In this document: piece after piece, positions 61,217-64,000 of the stretch
Numbering within the stretch: position 1 is the first letter of the stretch
Layout of the letters: each line of letters starts with the position of its first letter
Assembly: GCF_029846235.1 (NCBI RefSeq)
Contig: NZ_JARVWP010000001.1
Location: 434,001 to 498,000, forward strand
Length of the DNA: 64,000 bases
Origin: Bradyrhizobium sp. CER78
GTDB taxonomy: Bacteria; Pseudomonadota; Alphaproteobacteria; Rhizobiales; Xanthobacteraceae
Reading direction: 5' to 3'
The notes under the pieces: model-generated
Told to the model about the DNA's origin: nothing
Database searches by the model: none
What the model saw: the letters and a program-made list of their open reading frames with translations, nothing else
Translations under genes and position numbers: made by a program

Positions 61217-63195
61217 ATCCCGACCCCTACCACCCTGCTATTGGTGCTTCTCAGATTCCGATACCGCGCCAGCGCCCAGAGCGGAAAGAACTTCGAGTAG
61301 CCATGATATCGCAAGTAAAATACCCGCGGAAACCCCGTTGCGGTGTATCGCTGCTCGTCCCACAGCCCTTTTTCCGTCTGTGTTGCCTTTAGGTACTCCA
61401 CGCCCCGCGCAACGGCAGGGTTTTCGACCTCTCCGGCCGCCATCAATCCAAGCAAGGCCCATGCCGTTTGTGAGGAGGTCGACGGCGCAACTTCGTAACC
61501 CTTGTAGTCCAGCCGGTAGCTGACGGCGTCCTCGCCCCAGCCGCCGTCCTGATTCTGGACGGAGGCCAGCCAATCGACCGCCTTCCGGACCATCGGGTCG
61601 TTGCGATCGACCCCTGCGACATTTAGCGCCGAGAGCACCGACCAGGTGCCGTAGATGTAATTCAGGCCCCAGCGGCCGTACCAGGAGCCCTCGGCCAGCT
61701 GGGTGCGGCGCAGATAGGCAACGCCGTCCGCCATCGCCTTGCTGCTCTCGGCGGTCTCGCCGAGCTGGCCCAGCATCGAGATGCAGCGCGCGGTGACATC
61801 CTCGGTCGGCGGATCGAGCAATGCGCCGTGATCGGAAAACGGGATGTTGTTGAGGTAGTATTCGAGGTTGTTGACGTCGAACGCGGCCCAGCCGCCGTCG
61901 CGGCTCTGCAGCCCCTCGATCCATTCGCGGCCGCGCGCGATCGCCTCGTCATATTCCCGGGTTCCGGTATGACGCCGCACGCGATCCATCGCCATCACGA
62001 CCACGGCGGTGTCGTCGAGATCGGGATAATGGTCGTTGTTGTACTGGAACGCCCAGCCGCCGGGACGGACGTCCGGCGCCTTGACCGCCCAGTCGCCCTT
62101 CAGCTCCAGCACCTGGCGCGGCTTCAGCCAGTCGAGACCCTGCTTGGCCTTGGCGAGGGTGTCGTCGCCGCCCGCTTCCTGCAGCGCGTGGCAGGTCAGC
62201 GCGGTGTCCCACACCGGCGAGACGCAGGGCTGGCAATAGGCCTCGTCGTCGCGGATCACGAGCAGCTTGTCGATGCCGCGGCGGGTGGTCGCGCGCGGCG
62301 GGAAATTCTCGTCCTTGCCGAGCGCCTCGTACATCATGACGATGTTGGCCATCGGCGGATAGATCGCGCCCATGCCGTCTTCGCCGTTGAGCCGCTCTTC
62401 GGTGAAGGCGAGCGCGGCATCTATCGCGCGTTGGCGCAGGCTTTTCGGAAACAGCGGCTCGATCACGCGCAGCACGGCATCGAGCGAGCGGAACAGGTAG
62501 AACCAGCTCGCGCTCTGATGCGGCGCCTTCGGCGCCATGCGGACCGATTTCGGATCCTCCAGGAACAACTCGTCGATGCCGACGCCCTTCGGATTCTTCG
62601 CGCGCGGCTTCAGCGCGGCGAGCACCATCAGCGGCACCATGGTGGTGCGCGCCCAGTAGGAAATCTTGTTGATGTGGAACGGCGACCACATCGGCAGCAG
62701 CATGATCTCGATCGGCAACACCGGCGTTGCACGCCAGGTCACGACGCCATAGAGCGCGAGCAGGAAGCGCGTGAACACGTTGCTGCCCGAAGCGCCGCCG
62801 CGCGAAAGGATCGCTTCGCGCGCCCGCACCATGTGCGGCGCGTCGACGGAATCGCCGATCATCTTCAGCGCGAAGTACGACTTCACGCTGGCGCTCATGT
62901 CGAACGGGCCGTCATGCACCAGCGGCCAGCCGCCATGCGCGCCCTGGACGCGGCGCAGATAGTTGCCGAGCTTGGCCTCGAGGGCGGCATCGATGGGCTC
63001 GGCCAGATAGTGACGCAGCAGGATGTACTCGGCCGGAATGGTGCTGTCGGCCTCGAGCTCGAACACCCAATGTCCGTCGGACTGGCGATAGCCGAGCAGC
63101 GCTTCGGTTGCCTTGGAGATGCTCTTCTCCAGCGCGACCGGATCGACTGCAATGCCGTGATCTCTCGAAAGCATTTCGTTCGATATCCTCTTCAT
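61213..63195 (-). CDS. shc: Squalene-hopene cyclase (HpnF)
   Basis: A 660-residue triterpene cyclase that converts squalene to hopene and diplopterol at the inner membrane. The protonating DXDD motif is Asp392-Leu-Asp394-Asp395 in HYPDLDDTAVVVM. Several QW repeats are visible (GHWVFELEADST, GGWAAFDVNN, GSWYGRWGLNYIYGTWSV, GGWGEDAVSYRL, GLWDEQ). The end FFPLWALARYRNL is typical of the Bradyrhizobium enzyme. Length is normal. The ATG at 63195 is used; an ATG at 63174 (MLSRDHG) is an alternative. The hpnG start overlaps its stop. hpnE lies upstream, with a 142-base repeat-bearing gap between them. Confidence 0.96.
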   Translation of the reverse strand: MKRISNEMLSRDHGIAVDPVALEKSISKATEALLGYRQSDGHWVFELEADSTIPAEYILLRHYLAEPIDAALEAKLGNYLRRVQGAHGGWPLVHDGPFDMSASVKSYFALKMIGDSVDAPHMVRAREAILSRGGASGSNVFTRFLLALYGVVTWRATPVLPIEIMLLPMWSPFHINKISYWARTTMVPLMVLAALKPRAKNPKGVGIDELFLEDPKSVRMAPKAPHQSASWFYLFRSLDAVLRVIEPLFPKSLRQRAIDAALAFTEERLNGEDGMGAIYPPMANIVMMYEALGKDENFPPRATTRRGIDKLLVIRDDEAYCQPCVSPVWDTALTCHALQEAGGDDTLAKAKQGLDWLKPRQVLELKGDWAVKAPDVRPGGWAFQYNNDHYPDLDDTAVVVMAMDRVRRHTGTREYDEAIARGREWIEGLQSRDGGWAAFDVNNLEYYLNNIPFSDHGALLDPPTEDVTARCISMLGQLGETAESSKAMADGVAYLRRTQLAEGSWYGRWGLNYIYGTWSVLSALNVAGVDRNDPMVRKAVDWLASVQNQDGGWGEDAVSYRLDYKGYEVAPSTSSQTAWALLGLMAAGEVENPAVARGVEYLKATQTEKGLWDEQRYTATGFPRVFYLRYHGYSKFFPLWALARYRNLRSTNSRVVGVGM

Positions 63196-63230
63196 CGCGG
63201 CCCGGCTGATCGAAAGCCGCGGCCGCTTCC

Positions 63231-63323
63231 GAACATGATCCGATCAAATCGGATCATGTTCTCATTCATTTGTCGGTCGCATTTTCTTGACGCGAACCGA
63301 TGACCACTTCGCTCGAAAATGCT
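63231..63323. repeat. Palindrome plus dispersed repeat between hpnE and shc
   Basis: Perfect 14-bp arms GAACATGATCCGAT (63231-63244) and ATCGGATCATGTTC (63248-63261) with a CAA loop are followed by a second element (63279-63323) related to 49006-49056. The pair forms a large part of the 142-base gap inside the hpnE-shc unit. Confidence 0.85.
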
Positions 63324-63337
63324 CCAGCAGGTCGAAT

Positions 63338-64000
63338 CTAGCGCGTGGCCAGAACCAGATCGGCGGCGCGATCACCCGACCGCACCGATCCCTCGATGGT
63401 TGCCGGCAATCCGGTAGCAGTCCAATCGCCGGCAAGGAACAGGTTTTTTTGCGCCGTTGCGGCCCCTGGACGCAGGGCGTTCTGCTCAGGCGTCGCCTCA
63501 AATGTGGCACGGCGCTCGCGCACGATCTGCCACGGCGGCAAGTCGCCGGAAACGCCCGACGCCTTGCAGATATCCCGCCAGATCGCCTGCGCGAGCTCCT
63601 CGCGCGGCATGTCGACCAGGCGATCGCCGTTGCTGATCGTGATCGACAGCCGTTGCGGGAACGCGAACAGCCACTCCACGAGGCCGCCGACCACGCCGAG
63701 AATGGGCGCGGCGTCGCGCGGCGGATCGACGCGGAAATGCGCGTTCACGATGGCGCGGAATTTGGTCGGGGTTTTCACGCCGGGCAGCAGCGCGGCCGCA
63801 GCGCGCGGCGGCACCGCGAGCACGACCGCATCGCCGGCCGCCATCGTGATCTTGTCGCCGCCGCCAAAATCGAGCTCGGTGACGCGATCACCGGACATGC
63901 CAAGCGTACGCAATTCGTGACTGAACTGGACGCTGTGGCCACGCTCCTGCAGCAGCTTCACGGCGGGCTCGATCAGGACCGAGCTCAGGCCGTCGCGCGC
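63338..64000 (-). CDS. hpnE: HpnE, hydroxysqualene dehydroxylase (FAD-dependent), C-terminal part
   Basis: The C-terminal 220 residues of the amine-oxidase-like FAD protein HpnE; the start lies beyond the window edge at 64000. HpnE reduces hydroxysqualene to squalene in the HpnCDE route. Visible features are VVLAVPPRAAAALLPG, FRVDPPRDAAPILGVVGGLV, WLFAFPQRLSITISNGDRLV and the FAD-binding C-terminal motif LFLAGDWTATGLPATIEGSV. The open frame continues to the window edge without interruption. It is the first gene here of the minus-strand hpnE-shc-hpnG unit; hpnC and hpnD would be expected upstream, outside the window. Confidence 0.9.
   Translation of the reverse strand, partial: ARDGLSSVLIEPAVKLLQERGHSVQFSHELRTLGMSGDRVTELDFGGGDKITMAAGDAVVLAVPPRAAAALLPGVKTPTKFRAIVNAHFRVDPPRDAAPILGVVGGLVEWLFAFPQRLSITISNGDRLVDMPREELAQAIWRDICKASGVSGDLPPWQIVRERRATFEATPEQNALRPGAATAQKNLFLAGDWTATGLPATIEGSVRSGDRAADLVLATR

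Overview
The window reads as a chromosomal stretch of a high-GC alphaproteobacterium of the Bradyrhizobium/Rhodopseudomonas type. The evidence is a hopanoid gene cluster (hpnE, shc, hpnG, hpnH, ispH, hpnN, hpnO), an ECF sigma/NrsF pair whose two redox cysteines fall at the published positions, an imuA-imuB-dnaE2 mutagenesis cassette with a perfect GTTC-N7-GTTC SOS box, a TIGR03808/TIGR03809-type gene pair, and several dispersed palindromic repeat families typical of that genus. The assignment is inference from gene content; no rRNA or tRNA gene was seen.

Layout. 1-4.5 kb: SRPBCC protein, MeaB GTPase, pyroglutamyl peptidase, Tat-exported beta-helix protein and its partner. 5-8.1 kb (minus): ECF sigma, membrane anti-sigma and subtilisin-like protease, one transcription unit. 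8.5-13 kb: diguanylate cyclase, DUF2336 protein, EcfF-NrsF, Ala-rich envelope protein. 13-25 kb: crotonase, CoA hydrolase/transferase, TolC-like protein, metal-dependent hydrolase, HME-type RND permease plus adaptor, CaiB-type CoA transferase, small membrane protein. 25.1-25.9 kb: repeats around a REP-associated tyrosine transposase. 25.9-33.7 kb: SOS mutasome and divergent UdgX-type protein. 34-43 kb: PiT phosphate transporter, LysR regulator with divergent P450, two M20 amidohydrolases, small proteins, PNPOx-like protein. 42.8-48.9 kb: IclR regulator divergent from a catabolic run (two MaoC-fold dehydratases, MFS transporter, GMC oxidoreductase, alpha/beta hydrolase). 49-52.8 kb: His-rich small protein, a frameshifted GFA gene, and an operon of metallophosphoesterase, cupredoxin, ECF sigma and zinc-binding anti-sigma. 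52.9-64 kb: hopanoid genes, with hpnE cut by the window edge.

How the genes work together. The hopanoid block covers isoprenoid precursor supply (IspH), hydroxysqualene processing (HpnE), cyclisation (Shc), adenosyl side-chain addition (HpnH), its processing (HpnG), amination of the side chain (HpnO) and export to the outer membrane (HpnN). The imuA-imuB-dnaE2 operon performs damage-induced translesion synthesis. Three sigma/anti-sigma modules sense envelope or oxidative signals.

Most notable: (1) the sigma/anti-sigma/subtilase operon, in which the periplasmic end of the anti-sigma factor resembles the protease's own I9-type propeptide; (2) palindromic repeats lying in frame inside both dnaE2 and imuB, and another repeat supplying the C-terminus and stop codon of a CoA hydrolase; (3) a REP-associated transposase gene bracketed by inverted copies of a 33-nt REP core that recurs 27 kb away.
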